NCBI GenBank assembly: GCA_036971475.1
Contig: JBAIZL010000001.1
Span: 206,408,841-206,472,840 of the forward strand
Length of the DNA stretch: 64,000 nt
Source of the DNA: Prosapia bicincta
Lineage: Eukaryota > Arthropoda > Insecta > Hemiptera > Cercopidae
Direction of reading: 5' to 3'
Within the stretch, counting starts at the first letter, position 1. Each line of letters opens with the position of its first letter. Shown in pieces: positions 1 to 13,580 of this stretch. The notes under the pieces were generated by a model. The model had not been told where the DNA came from and searched no databases. It saw nothing but the letters and a program-made list of their open reading frames with translations. The position numbers and the translations under genes are program-made.

Positions 1-1071
1 CACGCGGTAAGCTGACACGGAAACAGTCAAAATGAGATTTTACTAAAACAGGATTAGCTTTGGTTTTCTTCGAGAAGCTGAGAAGGTAATTCAGTTATAA
101 CGATTTAATGAGGTGGCGTCACCTCTCAACTGCTTGTACATTTCGTGCCCCTGAGGCCGTGTAACGTAGACGTGAAAGCCTCAAGGCTAAACTTGTGTAA
201 TCAATCCCCACACCAGTGTTTGCCTCTCTCTGTATATTTCGGCCTACAGTGCCGCTTTGTGAGCGCCCAACTGCCTAAAGTTACCTAGTTCTAAAGGTTT
301 GTTTAATCTTATCAAAGTGGAGATAATGTAAAGTTTGGAAATGTATTTTCTCTAAATATATGTTTCCAATAAGCAGTATTTAAAATGCTTTTTTATTTAA
401 AGTGAAATTCATGATTTCTTGTACCCTTTTCTTTCTTTTTACTCAAGTAGTTGAAAGTAAGTAACAGTTATTCTATTATTTCTAACAGGAAATACACATA
501 ATACACTTTACCTACACAGGGGTTAAGCCTGTAAAAGCGCAATGGGCAATCATTTAGCATGCAATAGGCTATAACTTGCAGGATATGAGTGTAACCTAAA
601 TAAAATATTTATACCTATTTTTATACTTATTTAACTATTTATTATACCTACTTAATTGTATCATATGAAACCTTATCTCATATTAATAAATAATTTCTCA
701 GGTAGGTTTAAAAATACAGAGTCATCATCAGTGGATATAACTTGGAAAATTGTACACCATAACGCCTTATTTATATATTGGTGATTTGTTAGCGATACCC
801 CATGGATTTTTGTTGGCCTTTGGCGTAATTACGCACACTGTACACATATGGTGCGTTACGTTCTGGTATTTTAGTTGGGGTATAGAATGTGTAATTGTTT
901 TCAGAATCACGGTTTCACTTACACAGGGTCGCTAACATGAAGTAGACCCACTCCAAGACGAAGTTATACAAGTACCTGTTACACTCTCTTGTATGGACCA
1001 AGGTGAGGAGGAATGAAGGGATATTAGAAAAAGAAAATGTTAAAAGGATATTGCATAGTGATCACCTGCTA

Positions 1072-1072
<1 letters not shown>
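1..1072. other. AT-rich stretch, nothing recognised
   Basis: The longest open frame here (750-935, 61 codons) has no recognisable motif and fits chance. No repeat, RNA gene or transposon end was seen. Confidence 0.6.
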
Positions 1073-1150
<78 letters not shown>

Positions 1151-1176
1151 TGTGAGTGAGTGTGTGTGTGTGTGTC
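1073..1176. repeat. (TG)n microsatellite
   Basis: About 70 bases of uninterrupted TG, followed by an imperfect tail with TATG, GAGTGAG and TCTG interruptions. The interruptions suggest the 3' part is older than the pure core. Confidence 0.95.
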
Positions 1177-4100
1177 TGTTTTAACTTGAATTGTTTAGAA
1201 TCTTTTACTATACTTAATATTTAACGGCAATAATAAGTTCCAATAGCATGCTACTTCTTTATCACCATATTGTGATTTCCTATGAATGAACTCGCAAGTT
1301 CAATTCGTGACTTCACCCTTTCGTCGATAACAACAGACGGAGAATATTTTTTGTTATTTAAATCAGCTTTTTACTCATGTCTGCAAAATATAACAGCGGA
1401 GATATTTTTGTGTAAAATTAATTATTTTGTTTAAATCTAAAGGGCAATATGTGTAAGGTTAAGTCAAATTTATTTGGATATTTCACTTTAAAGCTGATGA
1501 ATTCATCCTAGAATTGTTATAGTTTATATTACGTAGAATTTAAAATAAAACCATTATCAATGTGTATTTAGCTCCTCTTTACCCAACATCAATTAGCTTT
1601 CATCTCTGAATTAGTGTTGCAAGAAGTGATTAGTTATTGGTTTTAAACGTCTAAGTAATGCGGAGAAAATAAATAACATTAGATATATAGAAATAAAACA
1701 ACTATTATATGTTAATAAACTATATAATTTTTAATTTAACGCATATATACTGGTTTCCTTTCTTTCTTATTTAAAAAAAATATATATATTTCAGTCCTAA
1801 AGAAAATGTATAATTAATTTAAAACGCTTTAAATAATTGTAAAGTAAGTATGCTTAGGTAATTTAATTTACACTTATTATAGACTATGATAAAATACACA
1901 TCAAATAGGAAATATACAAAACATAAAAGCTCCCTGAGCTTCTAAAGGCTCCATTGATCGAACTTTATGCTTTTAAATTTATAGACCCGGAAATTTGTTT
2001 CAACTTACGCGTTTAACTAAAGAAGACCAGCACGTGGCGCTTCCATAGGAACCCCCTACCCCTTTTATACAAGAGTATCCTTGCAATGCTTTTACTGACA
2101 GTGAGTAAAAACAACTTGTTTACTCTTCATTTTTAAAGTTACACATAAAACTGTTAATAAATAATAGAGATACATCATAAGTATAATTATTTCAATGCGA
2201 TTATAATTAAAAATATTTATAGAAAATTCTACGGATTGCATTTTCCTACGGAACCGGCCTGTACTTATTCCGAGCATGTTTCAATGCTTACAGACTTAAA
2301 GTGACCTTTTCTGGATATTACCGGTAATTTAACACTTAAAGGTTTTTAATCACAAAAATAATGAATTTCATACAGCTCCAAGCTGCATAGAAAAACGATA
2401 AGAATAATAATTTTATTCCATATTTATTTGTTCTTGAATAGTTCTTAATATTAAAACAAAATGTTGGAGCAAAAAAATGTAAAGTAGCAAAGCTTCAAAC
2501 AGAATACAGTTTGGAATTTCGATAATGTAAGAGTGTATTCAAAAATGTTGATAAGACTAAATCCAAAACGCGTCACAAAGAACAATGTCCTAATGTTAGT
2601 AAAGCCAGGAGAGGGACTGCAAAGTATAACACTATTCATACCGTCAACAAAGATGACTATATTAAGACAATCACAATACGTGAATAAGTGTTTAGACATT
2701 TTGTGTCTTGTAGCCGCTGAAACCCAAAGAAGATGTGATATAAAAGAGTTAGAAAGCCGAAGATGAACAATTCGTGACGTCTTTATTCACTGCCACGAAC
2801 TTTGTTTTCACAGGACGTTGTTACAAAAATAACAGGAACCTAAAAGCCAAATATAAACCTAGAAATTCATAATTCAAAATTTATCTTTATTATTTCCTTA
2901 ATCTAATAATAACATAAATATAGAGTGTCTTGTAAATTAATATTATTTTAAAGTTCTATTTTCAGTTTAGAAAGTAATATGTTTATATTATTTGGAAATT
3001 CACTTTAAATGTCTTGGAAATGAAAATTTGTCATACTATCAAATATGCACCACTGGTATATGATTTAACCTGAATTTTGCAAATTTTAAATTGCAATTTA
3101 ATTTGTAACATATATTCGTTTGTAATAGAAAAAATATTAATAATAAACGTGAGTTCCTACTCGTACTTAAGGGTACATAAACCTACCTTTGGTAGGTACA
3201 TAAAGAATCCTTTGTTACGTCTCTATTGTCTGTAGTAAGGGGGAGCGCAGCAATAAGTATTTATGCAATAAGAACACCAAATCAAACATCTAAGTAATTG
3301 TATTTCATTTACTGTAATGCTAGAGGAAAGAAAATGTTTATCTTCTTTTAAATAAGATCCCAATAGCGTGCATATTATACGAACCACGAAATTCTTTAAA
3401 TATTACAACTTAAATTATATAAGTTGTAATTACTATGTTTTATTTACAATCGAAATGTAACCTCTCTCAAATTAATCACGTGATCATTTTAAAGTTTGGG
3501 AGAAAATATTTAACCTACAATAAGAGTTAATTAAAGAATATTTCAAACAAAACAATGATGTTATACATAACATATATGACCACAATATGTTACAATTGGA
3601 GTGATTTTATACAATTGCATGTAATGACCTCGCAATACATAATTCTACATGACTAATATAGCATACGAAATTGAGCACAATATAAAAAAGAGTTTAGGTT
3701 ACCTAAACCTAAGAAATAAATCGTTGTATTGCACTGCCTGCTAATGAGACTAGGTAAACATAATAGGCATCGATCCTTATTTTTAAATTCACCTGTAAAA
3801 TGAAGTTCAATGAAGCAAATAAACGGGAAGGTAAGTAACTAATCTGCACGGAAGCGAGCGCAGCGAACAATAGCTCGGAGTTGCTGTCACCAGTTAGAGC
3901 TCACATTTATTGCGAAATAATCTCATCTTTACAGCTGGGTTAGTGACGCTTTGTGCTTAGTAGCGGAAGTAAATTGTTTGTTTAAACACAGGAGTTTTCA
4001 TTAATTAAATGGTTCCTTAATCAGCTGACTAATTGGTGTGATGTGACACTAATTGCCTTTGCAAAACCTGTTATAAGAGGTGTTTTATTAAGTTTTATAT

Positions 4101-5148
4101 TTGATTAAACCGGAAATACGCCACAGAGGTAAAGATGAATGATGGTTATCTTTGTTCCACAAGAGGTTGCGCGCTGTTAAATTTTTCCTTAACTATTTGG
4201 AATAATTTACTATGGTTAAACAATAAAAACTAATTAACTAAACCCAGAGGTTTAGTCTAAGGATATTTTTAATCTAACCTTATGTACAATTCGTTACCAA
4301 GTAAATAACCTCAGCGGCAAGACGGACATTACTGGGTAACTCTACAAAGTTTCCTCATTTTAAATCAACCTAAATACCTACCTCCACTCCGAACGGGCGC
4401 TGAGTAGTGGCCCCACTAAAAGAGTACCCCCATTCCATAAGGCCTCAAACAGTAATGGCCACGGCGTTCGAAATAAGGGTGTTTTGGATGATTAAAAGTA
4501 AGGAAGGTAAGTGGCTAGTATCGATGATCATGTCTCTGAGGATGGGGATCTTGGAAACCAAAATGTACCTGTAGGTTAGAATAACATTTCTTGTGATTAG
4601 AGATCTTTTGGAATAATATATTATCATATTTGGTTCCATTGGCATACAAATCTCAATTACCTTCGAAAGGCTTTAATTAAGAGAAACCTGTCACAAAAGC
4701 GACACTTCCATTATGAGATTCTTTTTTACTGATCAGATTTAAATCTTAGTTACAGACTTAAGATTTAGGTTGTGAATAAACGTTTTATAAAATAATAAAA
4801 ATAAACTACTACAATTAGTAAAATTTATGAAATAAATTCTTAAAATTTAATTTGGTTGGGAACAGTTATTACTGACAGGACGGTCCATTTCAGTAACACA
4901 AGACTGAACAAGTACACTGTTTTAATATGCATAAAACTACTGATATGAAAGGTGAGATACTATATATAATTAGGTAATATGCAATATTAAATGTACTAAT
5001 TATAAATAAACTACTAATTACCAAACAACCCAAACGTATAGTAAACGGTTTATAAAAATTAATCAAAATTTATAATTGTTTTACATAAAAGATTCTTTAA
5101 AAATTTAAAAAATCACTATTAATTAGTTAAAATATTCTACATATAAGG

Positions 5149-5151
<3 letters not shown>
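1177..5151. other. Long AT-rich stretch without a gene
   Basis: Open frames on both strands overlap at 2451-2766, which is typical of chance frames. Small palindromes occur: ACCTACC/GGTAGGT at 3181-3197 and a near-perfect one around 3692-3709. The segment 3045-3160 resembles the 3' part of the repeat at 49500-49610 (shared TAATAAACGTGAGTT), so an old interspersed repeat probably ends here. Confidence 0.5.
3402..3430. repeat. 11-bp perfect inverted repeat
   Basis: Arms ATTACAACTTA and TAAGTTGTAAT are separated by 7 bases. No transposon ends or target duplication were identified around it. It could be a chance AT-rich hairpin or the relic of a foldback element. Confidence 0.7.
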
Positions 5152-5204
<53 letters not shown>

Positions 5205-5206
5205 TG

Positions 5207-5264
<58 letters not shown>

Positions 5265-5270
5265 ATATAT
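5152..5270. repeat. Two (TA)n tracts around a short spacer
   Basis: Two TA runs of about 50 and 45 bases flank a short spacer containing GGTGTATATACA. The whole block is self-complementary and should extrude or slip easily. Confidence 0.9.
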
Positions 5271-6218
5271 TCATATTATAAAGTTTTAATATTTTATACA
5301 CATTATATGAAGTAACAGCTGTTTTTATTTAATATATGTTTATTAATTTCGTTCACATTCAAATGTAGCAGTAAGTTTAATTATAAGTAATTTCAATTTT
5401 TAAAATAGGGTAACAGACGGTGAGGTGAAAATTTGATTATCACAAATAAGTCAAGCAGGTTCGTATAATTGCTTTAAAATGGGTTAACTGACTCCAAGTT
5501 GGGAACGTCAGCATACAAATGGCAGTCTTTAGCGAGGGTCGGGTAATTCTTATACTAATATTGTAATATAAAGGGAACCACTGCATCTGATTTTCTCTTT
5601 TATCTTTAAGCAATAGCTCACGTGTAATCGTATTAGCAGCTTGGGAAAGATAATAAATACAGTTTACAAAGCTAGTATACAAAAACGTATGTTTCACAGT
5701 AAATGTTATTTTATTATTTAGATTTCTTGCTCCACGATAGTTATTTAATCGGATATTTTAACTTTATTTTAAATAAAATGAAACTTTCTGTATTTACGTC
5801 CAACGGTAAAGTTTTAATGGTTTGAAATTTTTATATCATTTACGAGTAACTATGCTGGAAGGATTAGACCAAGGTTTATTTAATTACAAAAAGTTTTAAT
5901 TGTGTTGGAAGTTCGCGGCAAGTATTCACTTTACTGACAAGGATGGATCACGCTAAACGTCAGACTAACGTGTTAAATTTAAACTATACTGAAGGCAGTG
6001 TATAATAAAATAATCACGAGGTTAAAACTAGTTCTTTTTTCTGAGTGCGTGTTACGGGACTAATTGTGACAGTCAATGGATTATGTACGCGGATTTGTCG
6101 TTCGTTTCGCTGGTCTCTTTAGCCGGATACAAAATATAGGATCTATACATCAAAACACTGGACTGCGAGTGACTGTTAGTTGATCAGCTGAAGTAAGGAT
6201 ATATATATAGCCTATATG
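5271..6218. other. AT-rich stretch, nothing recognised
   Basis: A minus-strand frame of 85 codons (5440-5697) has no similarity I recognise. No repeat boundary is visible. Confidence 0.5.
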
Positions 6219-6329
6219 TAAAATACGTTTTCTTGTTTAATCATTTAAAACAAGAAAGCTTTAAAAGCTTTGAAAAGACAAATTTATTTAATATCAATAA
6301 ATATTCTTGTATTTGAATAACCTATGTTG

Positions 6330-6333
<4 letters not shown>
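6219..6333. mobile_element. PLE terminal-repeat remnant, two opposed ends
   Basis: The left part (TTTTCTTGTTTAATCATTTAAAACA) is the reverse complement of the outer end at 27290-27320. The right part (ATATTCTTGTATTTGAATAACC) is the same end in the other orientation. The central ribozyme-like core found in related copies is missing, so this is a deleted inverted pair. A TA tract starts at its right edge. Confidence 0.6.

Positions 6334-6396
<63 letters not shown>
6334..6396. repeat. (TA)n microsatellite
   Basis: About 60 bases of pure TA adjoin the terminal-repeat remnant on the left. Confidence 0.95.
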
Positions 6397-6399
<3 letters not shown>

Positions 6400-7126
6400 C
6401 GTTAAAGAATATGTTTGTATTTAGATGACTTTTACTATGAAACAGTAACATAAATGACTAAAATCTACTTTAAATGCAAAGTAATAAAATATCGAACGGA
6501 GAATACAAACTTAGCCATGCACATCAGAAAAATATATTAAAAGGCAATCGTTTTGAGGTAAGTTAAGGCACTAAATCATTGAGTTGCTGCTGCTGGAGGC
6601 ATCAGCCAAACCAGTAAATTATGGACAATTAAAAAGTTTATTTATTTCTGTTTTAGTTCATTATTTTTAATGCTTGAATACATATTTATAGATTATTTAC
6701 AATAGGCTACTCTTTTAATGGTTTGATGTTCGCGGATTAAATACAAAATCATAATCTATTCGAATTTAAACTTTTAATTATTCAGTGCAATTGTAAGACA
6801 TTCAATTGAGAGAATATTAGAGGTGAAGATTGTTAGAAATTTGTAAATTTTATGATGTAGTTTTTATTAAAATTTTGGTTTTACGTTTAAAATTCAAGAA
6901 AAATAGTAACACAATGAGAAACAGTTTGTCCTTAAAAAAACAAAATTTAATTATTTATGAACGATTATTCGTAAAACCCACCTGTAAGTTTTTCCTCGGA
7001 GAGTATTATCACAGAGTAGAAAAGCTAGTTAGTGTCAGGGAAAAAAACTTTTGAAGTGTAGCTTGAACATGTGATTGGGAAATTACCCAGATTTAGTTTG
7101 GAGGTTAGTGGGCCCACTGGCCAATG
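6397..7126. other. AT-rich stretch, nothing recognised
   Basis: A 74-codon plus-strand frame at 6830-7054 is lysine- and asparagine-rich, as expected from A-rich DNA. It has no domain signature. Confidence 0.5.
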
Positions 7127-7230
7127 ATCAGTATTACACTATTGCCTACTGGGCAATTGCCTGCTTTACACTATTATATACTTTATTGTAAGTACTATCA
7201 GTATTACACTATTGCCTACTGAGCCAGTAT
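7127..7230. repeat. Short direct repeat, ~70-bp spacing
   Basis: The string CAGTATTACACTATTGCCTAC occurs at about 7130 and again at about 7199. Degenerate ACTATTGCC copies continue to about 7270. It looks like a small decaying tandem duplication. Confidence 0.7.
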
Positions 7231-7310
7231 TACAGTGTTGCCAATACCACAAGTACTCCACTATTGCCTCTAAGCGTTGCCACTATTACGTATTGTTTGC
7301 TTTACCATCT

Positions 7311-7313
<3 letters not shown>

Positions 7314-7369
<56 letters not shown>
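7314..7369. repeat. (TA)n microsatellite
   Basis: About 55 bases of pure TA. Its translation gives only an Ile-Tyr run. Confidence 0.95.
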
Positions 7370-7371
<2 letters not shown>

Positions 7372-7668
7372 TTTATCACAAGAACCAAATCCTATGTAAA
7401 AGTAAACAACTGAGGAGCTCTGTTTCAACCCCCAGCCGTGGCCAAAAGTTCAATTACAGTTTGGCAATTACAAAACTTTAATTCGCCTCCGGGGAGGCTG
7501 GGTAGAACGTGTCAAGGGGTAATTGGTCTGGAGCAAACCATGTGGCTGTTTAGAAACTTAGATACTGTGTTTAGGTTTGTAATAAACAAACTCACGCTCT
7601 TTGCACGACTTCCACCGATGATAATTATGAAATCCTAGAGTCACACAATATCAAGAGTACAGTAGTAC
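7370..7668. other. No gene; low-confidence open frame only
   Basis: The segment has somewhat more balanced base composition than its surroundings around 7430-7620, but no motif was recognised. Confidence 0.4.
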
Positions 7669-7957
7669 AATATATTACAATGAAAATTTTGGAAAGAACT
7701 CCAATACTACAAAAAATAATGAAAAATAACAAATAAAACAAGTTACTTAATATTACACCCTTATGTACATTACGATCATCATCAGAGGGTCTTATTACAA
7801 AATTACAATCTAGCAAATAAAAAGTTACATCACTCTGATGATGATGACATGGTCATCGAAAAGTACATAAGGGTTTAATATTAATTAACTTGTTTTATTT
7901 GTTAATTTTTATTATTTTTTTTGTGATATTGGGGTTCTTTCCAATATTTGCATTGTA
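7669..7957. mobile_element. PLE-type terminal repeats in inverted pair (family 2)
   Basis: Two arms of about 120 bases face each other around a 45-base centre. The outer ends read ACAATGAAAATTTTGG on the left and CCAATATTTGCATTGT on the right. AATCCTAGAGT lies outside both arms (about 7630 and 7960), possibly a duplicated flank. The right arm keeps a complete hammerhead-like motif. The left arm keeps only the CTGATGA box (minus strand, 7779-7785) and has lost part of its hairpin. A homologous pair lies at 56343-56690. Assignment to PLEs rests on the shared ribozyme layout, not on a coding region here. Confidence 0.65.
7835..7867 (+). ncRNA. Minimal hammerhead-like motif, family 2
   Basis: Order seen: CTGATGA, an extra T, GATGAC-ATG-GTCATC (6-bp perfect stem, 3-base loop), GAAA, then GTAC in place of a full palindrome. 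The box and GAAA match the conserved hammerhead core. The extra base before the stem and very short stem III differ from canonical ribozymes but recur in every copy in this window. Confidence 0.6.
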
Positions 7958-8614
7958 AAATCCTAGAGTGTTTTATTGAATTCTATGTTTGACTCCGAGA
8001 CTATGAATTTAATGTCATTGCATCAAATTTGTTCAAACGATTAACCCATTTACATACCTAGTAAGAACTACATCATCATGAAGCCAATAACTGGTGTTAT
8101 ATTTTACTGGTTATAAAGCGTAATTATACAGAATAAATGAAGAAATGTGATATAATGAATGTGTTAATTACCAATGTGTTAATTGTATTGTCTCATTTAA
8201 AATAATAAATTTAACAACATTTCGTGTTTGTAAATAAATGTCAGAGAATAATAAATCACTAAAGCATTGTCAACAATTAATTAAAACTATTCTTATGCAT
8301 CTCTAAATAAATCTGAACAAATTTTAAATAACACGTCTATATGGTTACGTTTGCTGACTCTTTTTACCTCTATTATCACAGACCTTTCGGGTTAAAGTTT
8401 GTTATGCTAACACTGAAAGTTCGGTTAAATTTGTATTATAGCTAGACCCATCTATCACTGGCTCTGCGTCACAGGAAGAGGTTAAGTTCGCGTCATTAAG
8501 TAAATGGAAAGCCTGCCACTCTAGCTTCAAAGCCGCGTAATATATCATCATATCGTCGCAGCTGCAGCAGTTTATTGAAAAATATACACAAAGTATATCT
8601 AATTTTATATTAAA

Positions 8615-8625
<11 letters not shown>
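7958..8625. other. AT-rich stretch, nothing recognised
   Basis: The direct repeat ATTACCAATGTGTTAATTGT near 8165-8190 is a minor duplication. The 74-codon minus frame at 8402-8626 has no recognised motif. Confidence 0.5.
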
Positions 8626-8686
<61 letters not shown>

Positions 8687-8687
8687 T
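8626..8687. repeat. (TA)n then (TG)n compound microsatellite
   Basis: About 48 bases of TA pass directly into a short TG run. Confidence 0.95.
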
Positions 8688-9325
8688 CATATCTTCAAAG
8701 TATAGTTTAACAGTAAACACGAAGAAGCTATCGAATAAACAAATTTGAATAACAGATGGTAACTCATCTCCCAGACTATATTAACATAGCACAGTTTGTA
8801 TTCATTTATTAGTCAAGAAAGCAATTTGTATTCTTCATTAAAATATTTTTTAACAAAAGGAATCATTCATTGAGAATTATTATATTTTCCATACTAATAT
8901 GATACAAATTTGAAAAGTATTTATTCATTATCATCATTGTTACTACAGACTACTATCCTTAAACAGAAAGTTGTAAAAATACAACTAAAGAATAAGTAGT
9001 ATAATGAAACTTACAATTGTAATTTAAATAATAATTTGAAATCCTCTGAGTATGCCTGTAATTTTATTTAACTGATTTTTGTTCTTGTTAAACTGTTATT
9101 TTTCACACAAATTAGTTGTAGTTGTGTCATTTATATCTCTATTAGTTTAAAAAATTATAATATTTTGTATACGGTAAGTCATTTTATATGGACATAGCAT
9201 TGTGATTATTATTATTTACATAGGGTCTGTAAACCTTTTCATGACTTTAATCTTATATCTTTGGCAACATTACATCATTATATAAAACAAATGCCAAAAC
9301 AGGGAGGGAGAAAAGTTGTTACAAC
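8688..9325. other. Left flank of the satellite
   Basis: AT-rich sequence without repeats. GC content jumps abruptly at about 9326, where the satellite starts. No transposon end or target duplication is visible at the junction. Confidence 0.5.
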
Positions 9326-9430
9326 TGCTAACGGCGGTGGCGAGCTTGTGGTAGCAATGGTTTAAAAAATTGTGCTATTGATGGCGGCGTTGACGATATT
9401 ATGGTGGCAATAACACCAGAGGCATGAGCA

Positions 9431-11384
9431 ATAGACGACGTAGTTGGTTGGGTGATGGTAGTAATAACGGCGGTGGCGGGAAAGTGGTAGTGATGGCAGC
9501 GGTGATAGATTGTGGTAGCGATAACGGCGTTGACGATATTATGGTGGAAATAACACCAGAGTCATGCCAATAGATGACGTAGTTGGTTGGGTGACGGTAG
9601 TAATAACGGCGGTGGCGGGAATGTGGTAGTGATGGCAGCGGAGATAGATTGTGGTAGCGATAACGGCGTTGACGATATTATGGTGGAAATAACACCAGAG
9701 CCATGCTAATAGATGACGTAGTTGGTTGGGTGACGGTAGTAATAACGGCGGTGGCGGGAATGTGGTAGTGATGGCAGCGGTGATATATTGTTGTAGCGAT
9801 GACGGCGTTGACGATATTATGGTGGAAATAACACCAGAGTCATGAGCAATAGATGAAGTAGTTGGTTGGGTGACGGTAGTAATAACGGCGGTGGCGGGAA
9901 AGTGGTAGTGATGGCAGCGGTGATAGATTGTGGTAGCGATAACGGCGTTGACGATATTATGGTGGAAATAACACCAGAGTCATGCCAATAGATGACGTAG
10001 TTGGTTGGGTGACGGTAGTAATAACGGCGGTGGCGGGAATGTGGTAGTGATGGCAGCGGTGATAGATTGTTGTAGCGATGACGGCGTTGACGATATTATG
10101 GTGGAAATAACACCAGAGTCATGAGCAATAGATGAAGTAGTTGGTTGGGTGACGGTAGTAATAACGGCGGTGGCGGGAAAGTGGTAGTGATGGCAGCGGT
10201 GATAGATTGTGGTAGCGATAACGGCGTTGACGATATTATGGTGGAAATAACACCAGAGTCATGAGCAATAGCTGACGTAGTTGGTTGGGTGATGGTAGTA
10301 ATAACGGCGGTGGCGGGAAAGTGGTAGTGAGGGCAGCGGTGATAGATTGTGGTAGCGATACCGGCGTTGACGATATTATGGTGGCAATAACACCAGAGGC
10401 ATGAGCAATAGACGACGTAGTTGGTTGGGTGATGGTAGTAATAACGGCGGTGGCGGGAAAGTGGTAGTGATGGCAGCGGTGATAGATTGTGGTAGCGATA
10501 ACGGCGTTGACGATATTATGGTGGAAATAACACCAGAGTCATGCCAATAGATGACGTAGTTGGTTGGGTGACGGTAGTAATAACGGCGGTGGCGGGAATG
10601 TGGTAGTGATGGCAGCGGAGATAGATTGTGGTAGCGATAACGGCGTTGACGATATTATGGTGGAAATAACACCAGAGCCATGCCAATAGATGACGTAGTT
10701 GGTTGGGTGACGGTAGTAATAACGGCGGTGGCGGGAATGTGGTAGTGATGGCAGCGGTGATATATTGTTGTAGCGATGACGGCGTTGACGATATTATGGT
10801 GGAAATAACACCAGAGTCATGAGCAATAGATGAAGTAGTTGGTTGGGTGACGGTAGTAATAACGGCGGTGGCGGGAAAGTGGTAGTGATGGCAGCGGTGA
10901 TAGATTGTGGTAGCGATAACGGCGTTGACGATATTATGGTGGAAATAACACCAGAGTCATGCCAATAGATGACGTAGTTGGTTGGGTGACGGTAGTAATA
11001 ACGGCGGTGGCGGGAATGTGGTAGTGATGGCAGCGGTGATAGATTGTTGTAGCGATGACGGCGTTGACGATATTATGGTGGAAATAACACCAGAGTCATG
11101 AGCAATAGATGAAGTAGTTGGTTGGGTGACGGTAGTAATAACGGCGGTGGCGGGAAAGTGGTAGTGATGGCAGCGGTGATAGATTGTGGTAGCGATAACG
11201 GCGTTGACGATATTATGGTGGAAATAACACCAGAGTCATGAGCAATAGCTGACGTAGTTGGTTGGGTGATGGTAGTAATAACGGCGGTGGCGGGAAAGTG
11301 GTAGTGAGGGCAGCGGTGATAGATTGTGGTAGCGATACCGGCGTTGACGATATTATGGTGGAAATAACACCAGAGGCATGAGCA
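9431..11384. repeat. Higher-order repeat, two 977-bp heptamers
   Basis: Marker variants recur at exactly 977 bp: ATAGACGACG at 9431, 10408 and 11385. GTGAGGGCAGCGG and GATACCGGCG also repeat once per block. The length equals four 140-bp plus three 139-bp monomers. The two blocks differ by only a few bases by eye (e.g. CATGCTAATAG against CATGCCAATAG). A third block starts at 11385 but loses the markers after about 12180. Confidence 0.9.
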
Positions 11385-12360
11385 ATAGACGACGTAGTTG
11401 GTTGGGTGATGGTAGTAATAACGGCGGTGGCGGGAAAGTGGTAGTGATGGCAGCGGTGATAGATTGTGGTAGCGATAACGGCGTTGACGATATTATGGTG
11501 GAAATAACACCAGAGTCATGCCAATAGATGACGTAGTTGGTAGGGTGACGGTAGTAATAACGGCGGTGGCGGGAATGTGGTAGTGATGGCAGCGGAGATA
11601 GATTGTGGTAGCGATAACGGCGTTGACGATATTATGGTGGAAATAACACCAGAGTCATGCCAATAGATGACGTAGTTGGTTGGGTGACGGTAGTAATAAC
11701 GGCGGTGGCGGGAATGTGGTAGTGATGGCAGCGGTGATAGATTGTTGTAGCGATGACGGCGTTGACGATATTATGGTGGAAATAACACTAGAGTCATGAG
11801 CAATAGATGAAGTAGTTGGTTGGGTGACGGTAGTAATAACGGCGGTGGCGGGAAAGTGGTAGTGATGGCAGCGGTGATAGATTGTGGTAGCGATAACGGC
11901 GTTGACGATATTATGGTGGAAATAACACCAGAGTCATGCCAATAGATGACGTAGTTGGTTGGGTGACGGTAGTAATAACGGCGGTGGCGGGAATGTGGTA
12001 GTGATGGCAGCGGTGATAGATTGTTGTAGCGATGACGGCGTTGACGATATTATGGTGGAAATAACACCAGAGTCATGAGCAATAGATGAAGTAGTTGGTT
12101 GGGTGACGGTAGTAATAACGGCGGTGGAGGGAAAGTGGTAGTGATGGCAGCGGTGATAGATTGTGGTAGCGATAACGGCGTTGACGATATTATGGTGGAA
12201 ATAACACCAGAGGCATGAGCAATAGATGACGTAGTTGGTTGGGTGACGGTAGTAATAACGGCGGTGGCGGGAAAGTGGTAGTGATGGCAGCGGTGATAGA
12301 TTGTGGTAGCGATAACGGCGTTGACGATATTATGGTGGAAATAACACCAGAGGCATGAGC

Positions 12361-12920
12361 AATAGATGACGTAGTTGGTTGGGTGATGGTAGTAATAACG
12401 GCGGTGGCGGGAAAGTGGTAGTGATGGCAGCGGTGATAGATTGTGGTAGCGATAACGGCGTTGACGATATTATGGTGGAAATAACACCAGAGGCATGAGC
12501 AATAGCTGACGTAGTTGGTTGGGTGATGGTAGTATTAACGGCGGTGGCGGGAAAGTGGTAGTGATGGCAGCGGTGATAGATTGTGGTAGCGATAATGGCG
12601 TTGACGATATTATGGTGGAAATAACACCAGAGTCATGAGCAATAGATGATGTAGTTGGTTGGGTGACGGTAGTAATAACGGCGGTGGCGGGAAAGTGGTA
12701 GTGATGGCAGCGGTGATAGATTGTGGTAGCGATAACGGCGTTGACAATATTATGGTGGAAATAACACCAGAGGCATGAGCAATAGCTGACGTAGTTGGTT
12801 GGGTGATGGTAGTATTAACGGCGGTGGCGGGAAAGTGGTAGTGATGGCAGCGGTGATAGATTGTGGTAGCGATAATGGCGTTAACGATATTATGGGGGAA
12901 ATAACACCAGAGTCATGAGC
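12361..12920. repeat. Dimeric 280-bp subrepeat in the satellite
   Basis: AGTATTAACGG occurs at about 12530 and 12810, and GATAATGGCG at about 12591 and 12871. Both spacings are 280 bp, i.e. two monomers. This is a second, independent amplification step. Confidence 0.8.
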
Positions 12921-13580
12921 AATAGATGATGTAGTTGGTTGGGTGACGGTAGTAATAACGGCGGTGGCGGGAAAGTGGTAGTGATGGCAGCGGTGATAGA
13001 TTGTGGTAGCGATAACGGCGTTGACGATATTATGGTGGAAATAACACCAGAGTCATGAGCAATAGATGAAGTAGTTGGTTGGGTGACGGTAGTAATAACC
13101 GCGGTGGCGGGAAAGTGGTAGTGATGGCAGCGGTGATAGATTGTGGTAGTATGGTGAAAATAACACCAGAGGCATGAGCAATAGATGAAGTAGTTGGTTG
13201 GGTGACGGTAGTAATAACGGCGGTGGCGGGAAAGTGGTAGTGATGGCAGCGGTGATAGATTGTGGTAGCGATAACGGCGTTGACGATATTATGGTGGAAA
13301 TAACACCAGAGGCATGAGCAATAGATGAAGTTGTTGGTTGGGTGACGGTAGTAATAACGACGGTGGCGGAAAAGTGGTAGTGATGGCAGCGGTGATAGAT
13401 TGTGGTAGCGATAACGGCGTTGACGATATTATGGTGGAAATAACACCAGAGGCATGAGCAATAGATGAAGTTGTTGGTTGGGTGACGGTAGTAATAACGG
13501 CGGTGGCGGGAAAGTGGTAGTGATGGCAGCGGTGATAGATTGTGGTAGCGATAACGGCGTTGACGATATTATGGTGGAAA

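Noticed and set aside
720..745. CTGATGATGACTC on the minus strand near 725
   Set aside because: No paired stem and no GAAA follow.
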